This document shows positions 33,901 to 46,100 of a DNA stretch of 64,000 nucleotides, one piece after another (position 1 is the first letter of the stretch; the number at the start of each line of letters is the position of its first letter). The notes beneath the pieces were generated by a model. It made no database searches and had not been told where the DNA came from. It was given only the letters and a program-made list of their open reading frames with translations. Source of the stretch: Haliclystus octoradiatus (Eukaryota; Cnidaria; Staurozoa; Stauromedusae; Haliclystidae). Location: positions 845,001 to 909,000 of the forward strand of contig OU744453.1 of the NCBI GenBank assembly GCA_916610825.1, in the 5' to 3' direction. Position numbers and translations under genes: made by a program.

Positions 33901-36819
33901 AAACATTTACAAGCACATTCTACTTTTTGGCATCATTTCTTTCCTCCAGTTATTATATAATACAGTAAAAGGGAGCTCAGAAAGCAGCTGAAAACCAGAC
34001 CACACACACACAGACTTTTGCATTTATATAGATAGATTACCATGGTTACCAAACTACAGTTGAACTTTCATATTGCTTAACTCTCCACATAAAGCACTAA
34101 AGCATGCACTTTAAAACGGTTAGAAAAAAGTAGGTAGATTCTGTTTACAGAATAAACGATAATAAAATGCAATGACCACTATAAACAGGTGGCCACTATC
34201 AACAGGTGATCATAGTATCAAACTTGACTGTATGACTCATTACCATATCCTTTGTTTCGGTTGCCATGGGCGATATCCGTAGTAACAGATCAGAGCGTTG
34301 ATGAATGTAAGACAAGATCACTGTCATGAACAAGACTGAATTCTTCTGAAATCGTGTCATTGGGCTGAAACCAGATCCTAAGAGAACAAAATTAGCTCAG
34401 TGGCAGACTGTACACATTCCCTGTATGATAACTCTTGTCGGTATGTCACATTTTATATTTTAACGTTATTCATAATTTATATTTGACTATATAATTTTTT
34501 TTCCGCCTGAATAAATCAGAGAACATTGAATATATTACAATTTATCTATATATAAGTGTCTATTGCAAAGAACTATTTTTAATTTCGATAGATATGAAAA
34601 TATTGATTAGAAACAAGGAGGATGCAAACCTTTTTCGTAACTCGTTTCACCTATCTACAGGCTGTCACAAAGTACAGGATCCTGGGAACCTGGTTCATGG
34701 AAGGCCAGCACAAAATCAGAAGGTTTCCAATCTTATCATGATTATTTTCTTATTCGAAATTTGTAATTTTTGGATTTCATATTTTTATGTTTTGAAATCC
34801 ATGCATCTTGCTTCAAAGTAAGTCAAATTTCTTAAATTCTAAGATCAATTCTTCAGAACTATGAAGCATATAAATACAATCCCAGTAAGGTTTACAATCG
34901 AACAACACAGTTACCGGAAGATCAAAACTTTTGTGACACCTTGCGGCTGTCTATAATGGTCAATATCAAACTGGTGGCTGTTAAATACAGGTTTTATTGT
35001 ATCATAATTATAATAACATACCGTTGGACATATAACGTATTCCTAGCATTGATTGACCAACAGTGGCATTTGTTTCTGAGACAGTAAACTTGAAAAATAA
35101 AGAAATAAATTAAAAGGAAATATCTCTACTTGAATTAGTCACAAGGTTTTTACATAAAATAATATACAATGGCATCCGGAGTAGGTCCATAGATAACCGT
35201 CCACCAAATTTATTCAACTACATTTTATTTACTGTAGGCTATTCTTAAAATCTGTCTCAATAAGGCAATTTACCGGTCTGCAAATCAATATTGCCGACAT
35301 ATCGGGGATGGCAGCGCAGATAACAACTTGAGAGCGGGGGTAGGCAATCAACAGACTTGACTGCAAGAGTGCCGACAAATTTGTAACAGCTGATATTCAA
35401 TGAGAATTGCAGGTTCAGGGGCGGTAATCACAAGAAAAGTTATCATCTCAGGGACACAGCTTCCTAGTCCGCAGAAAACGAAGGGCCGCCCCAAGATAAT
35501 ATTCCAAGTATTCGAGCCACCCAGGAATATTTTTGCTGCAAACCCTTTGTAGGGTATTGTATGTTTTATTATTTATTGTTTTATTGTTTTGTTCAGATAG
35601 TCAAATGTAAAGTCTTCATGTGATTGATTAGAAGGAGGATTAGCTCAGATGGCAGAGCAACCGAACTTCAGATCGATCATATCTGATCGACTGTGGTTCA
35701 AATCCCCCTAAGGTCAACTCAGCCTTGACTTTATCTGAAACATCAAATGAGCACCATCTGAGGATGGCGGATGGAATGGTCCAGGGGGAATTGCATTGTG
35801 AGTAGCTGCGGCTCATCGTTGCGCATTGACAATCAAGATCTATCTGCCATGAAATCTGTTGAAATTGATCTGCAATGTCGCGGCTGAGATCAACAGAGAG
35901 CGTTTGAAATCATTGCTCTCAGCGAAAAAAAGCCACTCATCTAGAAATAGAGGAGTGGTACGGGTGCCTTTGGTAGGGCGACACCGTCTACATTACATTA
36001 TTCATGTGATTGATGTGCATGAGTAATCATATGTAATAGGAGTCTGAAGTCTTCCTGTTATAACTTGTGTTTTTAGAATATAGAAGAGAATCTCCAAATT
36101 CAACTCACATTGTTTTATTTATTTGTTTATCTTTTTATTAAATGTATATACTGTATATATACTATACAGTCCTTCACCTTCAACCCGTATTCTTAGAGTT
36201 AAACAATTCTGGTTATTATTTATCAAAAATCTTTTTTTTTTTTGCCAATGAAAGCAAGCATCCTTTAAAGTGCATGCGGGCAAATACTGTGTGGGCGTCC
36301 CCGAAATCTAGTTGAAAAGAGTCCTACGTTACCCTACAAACTGGGCAACTTACTTTCCATAATAGATATTTAATGAACGCTGTTAATTCAGGGTCAAACC
36401 TTCCGATCAGATCACTCTATAGAAATAAACAGAAATAAACACATTTAGACATGGATACGATATATCATAACTATAGGTTTAAATGATTGAAAAATAACGG
36501 TGATATGATCCTAATGCAAAGATTTCTCACCCTGAGATAAGAGAACGCATCTTTGATGTATCCTTTGAACAGATTTATTAATTCATCATCCAAAGAACCA
36601 GCGTCAAGCTGAAAATAAATAACTGACGGTATAAAAATGTCTATATAAAGGCAACAGAAAGGCCTATATTAGGTTTCATATTTATTTCATCTGATACGAT
36701 ATTATGATCTCTTTAACCACCAAACATTGAACACTTTCACATAGGTCTAAATGATGTGTCTAGCTAATAATATTGCTCTAACTCACCTGATCAACCCTTA
36801 AAACAGGAAAAAATTTCAT
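30911..36819 (-). CDS. PEX2: PEX2, peroxisomal membrane RING E3 ligase
   Basis: Ten coding exons: 36819-36787, 36608-36531, 36416-36354, 35088-35022, 34377-34244, 33722-33640, 33377-33308, 32780-32733, 32073-31873, 31051-30911, giving 305 residues, the same length as human PEX2. PEX2 works with PEX10 and PEX12 to mono-ubiquitinate the PTS1 receptor PEX5 for recycling from the peroxisomal membrane. Conserved blocks: GRFDPELTAFIKYLLWK, FTVSETNATVGQSMLGIRY, CNFLMFLQHGVYSTAVERLL, LNRELLWHGFAEFIFFIVPL. A C3HC4-type RING follows (CVYC, CGHIFCYYC, CPKC) at about residues 232-275. Hydrophobic stretches before the RING fit the membrane part. The last exon can be read through to a stop at 30911, or spliced at 30955 to 30321 and stop at once (292 residues). 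It is divergent from LPCAT3. Confidence 0.93.
31545..31615. repeat. GTTCATGAAC-family fragment
   Basis: AAAAGTTCATGAACCC followed by TGTTCATGAATTT in a PEX2 intron; same family as 43649-43734. Confidence 0.45.
32326..32502. mobile_element. MITE-1 copy, TA duplication
   Basis: CAGTCAAACCTGTTATAGCGG to ACAGGTTTCACTG between TA (32324-32325) and TA (32503-32504). Near full-length, in a PEX2 intron. Confidence 0.88.
33440..33578 (-). repeat. tRNA-derived SINE (second family, SINE-B)
   Basis: Minus strand reads CAGGTTCAATCCCTGGCAGG (B-box-like), then TTGGCGTCAGGAAGGCCATA, the body motif GCGTCAGGAAGGGCAT known from several tRNA-derived SINEs. It lies between PEX2 exons 33640-33722 and 33308-33377. 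Confidence 0.6.
34171..34232. repeat. MITE-1 fragment
   Basis: AATGACCACTATAAACAGGT with GGCCACTATCAACAGGTGAT and the terminal CAAACTTGACTGTA. About a third of the element. Confidence 0.6.
34937..35001. repeat. MITE-1 fragment
   Basis: GCGGCTGTCTATAATGGTCA and GCTGTTAAATACAGGTTTTA, ending 21 bp from a PEX2 exon boundary (35022). Confidence 0.55.
35636..35990 (+). repeat. SINE-A, full-length tRNA-derived SINE
   Basis: The head resembles a tRNA gene: A box in GGATTAGCTCAGATGGCAGA and B box in GTGGTTCAAATCCCCC, about 50 bp apart, as for an RNA polymerase III promoter. The body runs through GGTCAACTCAGCCTTGAC, GAGTAGCTGCGGCTCATCGT and GGAGTGGTACGGGTGCCTTT to GGGCGACACCGTC. Other copies in this window: 50571-50855, 27466-27766, 1673-1789, 7500-7610. 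In a PEX2 intron. Confidence 0.85.
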
Positions 36820-37157
36820 TTTTGAAGCATGTTTCCTTCCCCTATTTTCCTTGTTTTTGTAGCCATATTGTAGACGTCTCTTTACGAGTTACTTGTCTCG
36901 TTTCGACTGTTCAACTTGTATCGCAATTTCTGACAAGGATCCTAAGTAAGACTTCACCGTGATAATAAAAAGAGCAAGCGGTTATAGTTATGAGAGAAAT
37001 GAGGGCAGAATGGCAGAATAACATTATAAAATATCACGTTGGCTTTTAACACTACCCCCACGGTCAATTCTTCACAAATTATCAGATTCTTAGCGTCGTT
37101 TGTAATTTTATCAGAAGTGATTGATCAAATAAAATAGTTGCGAGAGATTCTGCTGCA
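36820..37157. promoter_or_regulatory. Bidirectional promoter between PEX2 and LPCAT3
   Basis: The two start codons are 338 bp apart, head to head. No TATA box is evident. A short out-of-frame ATG lies just upstream of the PEX2 start on the minus strand. Shared regulation of a peroxisomal and a lipid-remodelling gene is an inference from the layout. Confidence 0.6.
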
Positions 37158-40100
37158 ATGGATAGTTTTATCCAGGGCAGCCAAGGTGGCTTTGAATTTA
37201 TTCCTGTTCATCGTCTATCGGAGATGACTGGAGCTTCAGAAACTGGCTTGAAATTTTGCTTATCTGTTTTGGCAGGCAAGTCTTGTTGTCTTTGTATGTG
37301 GTTTAAGCTGTTGGCTTATCTATTTTCTTAACAATTAGGGCTCCATGTTAAGAATATTTTTATGTTTGTAAAGACCCTGCAGGGTACAGACTTTTCCACA
37401 TTGTTTAATTGACATAAATAGGTCATTATGCCTACTCATTGTGGATAATAAAAAGTTTTAAAACAAGGCTAGCCTAGCTAATTAGGCAGATATCGATTCT
37501 TTTGTCTAAATAGAAATGAAATATGGCCTAATTCATTTGTTCCGCACTGGACCACCTTGGCCACAGTAAACCTAACCACTGAATTAAATTGGGTCTTTCA
37601 GCCCTGATGCTGAAAATAGGATAATGGTATCATCATTTGCGCATCCGCACTACAATGCAGTCAGGCTGGACCAGTCTGCAGAGAAGGGCAGTCTACACCA
37701 TTATCTCGGGTGCGCAACAGCAAATACTTTGTTGACGTTTGACCGTAAAAGATATCATTGAATCTTGGGTGCGCCATAATCTACAGACTGGTGGCTGGAG
37801 GTGTCAGTAGCCTAATCTGCCTGTTGACTGTTGGTATGCACACATTTTTGCAGATTGAAACAAAAGGGTGATTCATTACTTACATTAGTAGGCTACATGT
37901 TCGCATAGTTAGGGGTCTACGTCGTCTAGTTGAAGTAATGTGGATTTCAGGGTTTTACGCCAGCTGGGAAATAATTCACTCATTTTTAAAAGAGTTTAGA
38001 AGCAATGTTTGTTCCACATTTAAGCTACTATTCTCTTCTGCCTAATTAAGGATATGGTCTGTGTGACTTTCATACTTGTATTGGCTATTGTTTTTGGTGT
38101 GTAATTACTGTACCATATTGTCTGTATTGTATCCGTAATATGCAAAGAACAGCAGAAGCACACCAATCTCAAAACACTATTTTCTAGAGATTATTGATTG
38201 TGAACATGTAGGCCTAAGTACTCTCTGTGCTAGTTGAAAATGTGCGAATCTGATCTGAATCTGAACTCAATTCAATCGGATTCCGGTTAAAATTTTAGGT
38301 CTTCAGATCCGGTCCGATTGTAAGGTTAGCTTTTATTGACTCTGAGGATAATTAGTGCTCATTTCAACGTGTTTTGTTCATTAGGCTACAATTCAATCTT
38401 AGCTTTGTATCCGTCTTTACTCTTTAGTCAGTTGAATTTATTTTTGGATTGTGACTGATTTTGTATTTTATGGTAGTAGTAGAAAACTATCTTTCTGATC
38501 AGATTGGATTACATTTGCAAATTTATTTGTTCAGATCAGATTGATCAGATTCTGATCAATAGGCCTACATCACCGGCAATCAATGTTTAAGTTGATCCTA
38601 CGCACACCTTTAGTATAATTGGCCTGCACAATTGTTAATTTTGGCACATCTCCGTTTGAAGGCTAGGCCTATGTTTACTTCTCTTTGCAGTTGAGCAGAT
38701 TAATAAAAGAATTCAATAGACATAGCACCTAGTTGATTTAATTTCTACTGTTTTAAGATTAATCAAATCCACTACCATTATATAATTAAGTATTTTATTT
38801 CTCGCTAAGTAAGCCAATAAGTAGACATGAAGTCATATAGTAGGCCTATCCATGTTATTTGTTTGTGTTTCTAATAAGTTTCAATTTTATATTTTATCAG
38901 GGTATCCTTTTTCTATCATCTATAATTTACTGATCAAAAAAACATCAAGCATCTATCACGTAAGTATCTCATCTAGAGGTCTGCGAATCCACTCCGATTG
39001 TTGACTATTGAAAATTGCTCTTCTTTAGTTAATTGATTAAGTAAATAATGTCAGCCTTAATTTACTACTATTTAATCATTTACTATGCAACTTCGTGTAT
39101 TTATCAACATTTTGAATAATCAGATTCGAATCATAAAATCTTCTGCTATTGCAGGTAACCAGGTAATCAAAATTATTTGATTCGTGATTTTGTTTGCATA
39201 AAACATCAACTTGCATAAGCCATAATTTTAATTGAAAATAACCATGAAATTAACCAAAATAGCTTTGTGGTGAATGATATATTAGTAGCCTACAGTCTAC
39301 AGATGAATTAAATTCATTCATAGCGCTGCAAAAAGAGCTGCAACGATTGCTTGGCCTTGACCATTAAAGCTATTATATCGGCAAAGTTGTGGGATTGACC
39401 GATGGAGGGCCCATTATAGACGGAAGGTTGGATGTCTCATCAGTGCACCGCTCTCCGCTCATCATCATCATCTCCATCTAGGGTCCAATAAAACATTTTT
39501 ACTTCCTTATGCTTGGGTTCTCTGATACCACGGGATGTTGGGAGACACGAGAAAGCATCATAAAAACAAGAGCCCGTAGGGCGAGTGTTTTTCAGCTTTC
39601 GAATGTCTCTCAACATCCCAAGTGATGGTATCAGAGAACCCAAGCATAAGGCTGCCGTGCAGTAACCCTTTGGTGAGATAAAACGTATTTTAACTATTTT
39701 TAATCAAATTTAACTTAAAGGATTTGACTGATTAGATCAACTTTCTCCTATAAATCTTCACGTCTTCGTCATATTTTGCCTTTCTTCAAGTCACAGATCC
39801 AGAGTTATACTTTCGAACCACTTTCAATTCTTTCGAACGCTATGATTTTGATCTATCTTGTTTCTCATTTCTTCTGTTTTTGCAAGCTTCTGCCGGTTCT
39901 GTAGGGCTTTTTTTGTTTGTTCTGGAATAGCCACTATAACCAAACAAAACAATGTAAAGTAGAATAATGCCTTGGGTTATAATATTCTGAAATATGTAAA
40001 TATGTATGATCAACGATGCTAACATAATTCAAATTTGTATCTACAGTTATTTAGAAATTTGGGTGTTTTTATCTATCATGTTGTCTAAGTTGTTTTGGCT

Positions 40101-43100
40101 TGCGTGATTAGAGCAGCATTCGGAAATTTCTCGAGTTTTACAATTTTGCTTCTTAATTTTTTTTGTGTGAAGAAATCATTAAGTATTTCACAGCTTTCAT
40201 TTTAAAGATTATTGAGAGTCTGCGAGCAGGCTAGGCTATTATTTGCCTTCCGCTTATTGGACTTAAATAAAACTATTTCCTTCCCTTCCTTCTGAATTTG
40301 TATTAGTCTTCTAGGGTTCTCAGTCCTGGAATCCCACATTTTATTGAACCCCGTAATCATCAATTATTCAAGACATTTAAGTTGACCCTTTAAACTACGG
40401 TATACTGTGCTGCAATCATTTCAAAGCTTTTATGAACATGCTAGAAACAGATATCTTCTTATATTTTAGCATTTGTATTTCACGCTATGTGGTCTGTTGA
40501 TATCATACTTCTGTTTTGGTAAGTGTCTAGTTGTTTGTTTGTCGTGGATGTTTGTTTTATAAATGCAACAGTCTCTTATAGACTAATCCACATTTAAAAT
40601 AATTATCTTCAAAGGATGATATCCCAAGAGCAGATCTTAGATGTTTCGATAACTGGTATTGCAGGAAAATAAATCGTTATGCCTGAATCACAATAAACCA
40701 CATATTCCACGTCATAGAAAATCACCCGTTACAGTATCTAAAAGTTACAATTACATTCACTAGATGTTAACTACTCCATTCCTTAACTCTTCCACCTGTC
40801 TATGCCACTTAAGTAAAAAAAGGCATTTATAAATTAAAATTTTGAATTGACCCCTGTAAATTAAGACCAGCTGGCTGCTTTGTATAAGCTCTATTGTTAT
40901 TATGTTATGATAACAGGCAGCCTTACTGCAACTTGTTTAACGTTGTTCTCTGTCTGGTTTAATTTTTACCAGGTAAAGATACCATTCATCCAATGGTGAC
41001 TGTTCTTGTTACATTTGTTATTTTGGTTATGTTTGGTGGAACGCAAGTGTCAGTTGCAGTGATGTTTATATTTCAAGTGGTAAGTCTCTTTTGGTTTAAT
41101 CTAAGCTCAAACAAGGAGGTTTATATTCTCAGTAAAGGCTGAATGTATAGAAGCATATTATTAATATTTTTATAATATCACTCTAAATAACATCTCTATG
41201 CGAATTCTGTAATGTGAATCCTTTTTCAATGGATACTAATTGATGTTGTGATTAAGGTGCACATGACACCGAAAAATGTTTTTCCGGAATCGAGTAGCCC
41301 ATGCAAAATAAATAGGAATGGCGACAATAATTTTTCGATTTGGACTCTTATAAGCTGAGTTATTTGATGTTGAAAGTACCATATTTCAGAAATAGTGCTC
41401 ATTCAAAGTCGGAACTCATGTCGTAATGACAAGAGAGCCTACTATGAAAAAACAACAATGTCTAGACTTCAAAAAATTGTAACTTTTCTCTCGCGGAAAA
41501 GAAATTGTCCAGTTCCCGTAAGGATATGCCTATACCTTTGGGACACCTTGTTGGCCATATTTGACTGAAATTAAACGTGAATTGTAGAGCTTAGAAAGGT
41601 TTTATTAGGCTTCGGTAGAGTTTTTATGTCAAAAACGTGTTGAAACACTAGATTACTAGATCAAAAAATTTGGTGTCATGTGCACTTTGACTTTCGAGTT
41701 ATGATAAATTAAATTAACTAGCATATTGTTTTTGTCAACTATCCTGTGGTATGGGTTGTGTTTGTAACTTGATTTTTCACTTTGTTTTGAAGAGCTACTT
41801 GACATTTGGATACATCAAATATTCTTCTGATAACTACGATATTAATTGGACAACTCCGCAGTGTATTCTCTGCATGCGGCTAATTGGTATGAAAATCAGT
41901 GGAAATACGATTCAAAGTTATAAAATATCTGCAATTGTTTGATCTAGGGAAGAGAAATCATTGGATGTCATTTTTTAATCACTAATTAGCAACATCTTAC
42001 AAAAAGTTTATCACAAGCTTACACAAACAAAACTATATTGCCTCTACGCAGTCTATTGAAACGTGATATAATTGTCAAGCTCGTTTATGTAAATTTCTTT
42101 CTAATTCGCAGTTCACAAACACAGCTGTTTCAAGGCAGATGCACAATGGGCATATACCTACAGTCCTAGCTATCCTTTTTTAATAAGAAAATGGGAATGT
42201 AGAAAATTTGATCACAAACTAGTAAAATGACGTTTAGCAATAGTTCAGTACATTGTCATGCCTTTAAGTTTCTTAATAGAATCAGAGATAAGTCACTTCT
42301 CAGAGAAATTCTATGCAGCCGTGTTCATCAACATTAAATGGCTTCATTCATGAACTGATACGTGATATAATGATAGCAGCCTATTGTTGAATTTGAAATT
42401 TCATTTCATAGGTCTCGCATGGGACTGTTACGATGGAAATCAGAAAGAGGTAAGGGTGAAATCTAATTTAAATCATGTTTGATTCAGATGAAGCACAAAA
42501 TCAAGTTTAATATCAACAGAAGGTTCAATAAGAGGTTACAAATGTACTTAGAATAAACTTATGTTACACGCTTATCAATATCATATTGTTCTTATTCTGC
42601 TATTTTCAAATGGTCCATCATATGTGTTGCAGAAAATTAGCCAAATCCACGTGCATTCGATGATCTATCTGTAATTCAAACCTGATACTCTGAATTTTTT
42701 AATTAGTTTTGATCAATTAGTTTTAATGTTTGATTTTGTAATTGATTATAATTTCTTATCCAGGAAAAACTTTCCTCTGATCAAAAAACAACATGTTTGG
42801 ATCAAATACCATCTTTAGTTGAGGTACACTTTGAACACCTTATCTATTTCATCTTTATGTCAATGAGTAATATATATGACTAGTACTGCGGCAAAACAAT
42901 GTTCACTTACAGCATAGCCAGGGAAGGATCTATTTATCAAGGCCTAAAACATCATTCTGAATAGAGCCTGCAATTTGTTTTTGTCTTCTGCCTCCAGTGG
43001 ACATGGAACATGCTAGGAGAAATGAAGATTCTTCCTTTAATGGGCTTTGAAAGTTTGACAGACTGTATTCTCATAGCAAGTATGATTAAAAGCTAGGGAG

Positions 43101-46100
43101 TATCAACATTTTAACACAGGGAGCAAAGAAAATTGAGAAAACGTTTGTGGAAGATATGGAGATCACCTGACAGCTGACAGAACCTCATTGAAATAGATCA
43201 CTTTAATTTGGAAAAGTCGCATTTTAATTTGGATCTCAAGTTTGTGCTGTTCTGATCATAGTTTGTATTAATGTTTGTGGCGAATTTTGACATGCCAAAC
43301 CATCTTACTATAATAATAACTATGTTTACAATATTCAATTAAAAGTAGCATTGGAATTCCCTTCCTATTACTCTGGATGTGTTACATTACATACATTGTG
43401 TCTTGTTTTGTTTGATTTAGATTTCTGGTTACACATTCTTTTATGGTGGCTACCTAGGTCCACAAGTAAGTGTCAAAATCAAACATTATGTTCTATTTAA
43501 CACAATCCTACAACTGTTAACTACCTTAATTATGGGGCGTCTAGTGGGTTGCTAGTCCCTGGATATATCTACAATTGCTAACCTTAGGCCTACAAATATT
43601 AAATTGGGTCAGTTTAAATAATTAACGAAACAATCAATATTGCTCTTTCCCCTGCGAAAAACAGTTCATGGAAATGTGGGGCCATTTAACGTTCATGAAC
43701 TGTTCATGAGCTCCTGAACTGTTTTTCGCAGGGGTTGTTATGATAATGATAGGTTGTGTCTGCTGACGTCACAGACAAAAATGCTCAGGGCTGCGAGTCA
43801 GAGCTCTTTGGTACAACAGACACGATCGTACACATTGACAACAAGAGGCAAAAGAGGATAAACAGTTTACAATGTGAGATGTGACTATCTACACATGACG
43901 ATGAAATATAAACAGATATACAGTGAAACCTGTATATAACGGCCAGCTACTAGAGGTAGATAAATTGACCACTATAGACAGATGGCCTTTATATACAGGT
44001 TTGATTCAATAGAAAATACTATGTTAGGCATTGCAAGAGTGAACACTATAGACAGGTGGCCGCTGTATAGAGGTGACCGTTATAACAGTTTTAACTGTAG
44101 CACCTTTTGTGCAAACCACTACAAAATTTGTATGAAAAAATGGACTATTTGTGTGTATTTCTGTTTTTAGTTTCCTTTCAGACGTTACATGTCCAACATT
44201 ACAGGTACTCTGGTTGACAAAGACGCTGCAGAAAAAGGGCCTTTAGCGTGAGTAATATTCTTACGGTATTTTTCAATAAACTTTATAAGTAATCATTAAA
44301 ATACTATAGTAGGTGCAGCATAACCCGCTTAAATGTCAGTCAGAATTGAGAACGATTTCAATTGCATTTAACCGAATTTGCACTTATCCAAAAGTGTTCA
44401 AGGTTTAAGACGAATTTGATCACAAAATAATTTATAGGATTTTATTTCAAAGATGAGTTGCAGGTAAACGAGAATTTCACTTAACAGGATTGCACTCATG
44501 CTGGCTACATTGTGAATTATTGTATTAATGTTTTTGCTGATTCTCGTGCATTTATATTATCAACCAAATCCCTTTTTGTTGTTTTATAAATTTCAGATAT
44601 GTTGCATCACTTAAACGGTTAATGCTCAGTCTTGTATTTCTTGTTCTTTTTACTACATTGGCACCAATGTATCCCACAAACTACCCTGCAAGCGCTGCAT
44701 TTCTGGTAGGTACTCAGCTCAAATACAATCAAACCTTTTATAACAACCATCTCTATTTAATAATCGCCTGTATATAGTGATCACTTTGAAGATTTCACAG
44801 CTGGAAATCACCAAACAATTCCAGTACGAACCTTTTACAATATTGCACATTTTGACTTTGTTGAAAGTCCAATCCGTATTGTGAATGAATTACAAAAAAG
44901 AAACGAAAATAGATTAAATTAAAGTTTATCAAGAGAAAGATTGTAATGTATAAAAATGTAGACATTGCGTTGCATTTGAGCAAAGAAGGGTTTGACCGCA
45001 AAATGATTGTCTGTTGTGAAAGCTGTCCTGCTGTGATTCTATTGTTTGATCGATTCAATACTTTGACTACTCCTTGCAAATTTGTTGCTCTTGAAATATG
45101 TATGTAATTTTAAAGAACTGTTCACGAAGTGTACATGAAATGTTAATGAAGTTTAGAAATTATTCTAAAAGTAGTTTAAAAATGTAACATTTATGTTATT
45201 TGATTTACCGGTAGTCATATTTTGGATTTATACTTAAATATTCTGACGTGTCTCTTTTCCATTTCAAATTTATTTTCAGAATTTGCCATTATGGAGAAAA
45301 TGTATTAGTCTTGTTATCTGGAATCAAGCCATCTTTTTCAAGTATCTTTTTGTTTGGCTTTCGTCGGTAAGATTTTTATTTTAATAAAATAGATATTAAT
45401 TATATGATGAGCTTACTTAAGCTTTAATTCATGGTATTTATTCAATGATGAAAACACACACATATTTGCAGACTGTAGGCCATGTCTTGCATAAATTTGT
45501 AAAGAGAAAACGCTTTTATCAAATAACGTGAAATAGCCATTGACAAAGCTAACATGCTCAATTGCAACGCAGCCTATTTTCACAAGACTTCACTTAATGT
45601 TAAATAACTTTGCGTCTTTTAATCGCAATTTATGAGCAGTTCATCGCATTTTAAGCTGTAAAAATTAAAACCTTGTCTAGCTGTAGGCCTATAAATACCC
45701 CAGACATGAATTAGAAGTTCAAAAAGTGAGCCTCGGAGAAAGAGATTAACGATAATGAAGTCCATTATGTTTGTTGATTGAGTCGGTTTGGTTATTATTA
45801 TTTTGAATGTTTATGAAAAGAATTTAAATTGTGAAAACTCTGCGAAATAATTCATGATTGTTAAATGCTGTGTTCTTATTAATCTACCAGGAAGGCGCTT
45901 GCATTTTAACTGGTTTAACATTCAATGGTAAAACTGAAGAAGGGTATGCTAAATGGGATGGTTGTAAAAATATCAGCTTACTTTATTACTTTGGAGGTTA
46001 CCAATTACAGGTGATTAATGTAGATTTATTTTAACTTGATCAAATGTTGAATGGAAATTAATCTCCAATGATGATGTACAGAGTTTTAACAAACTGGTTT

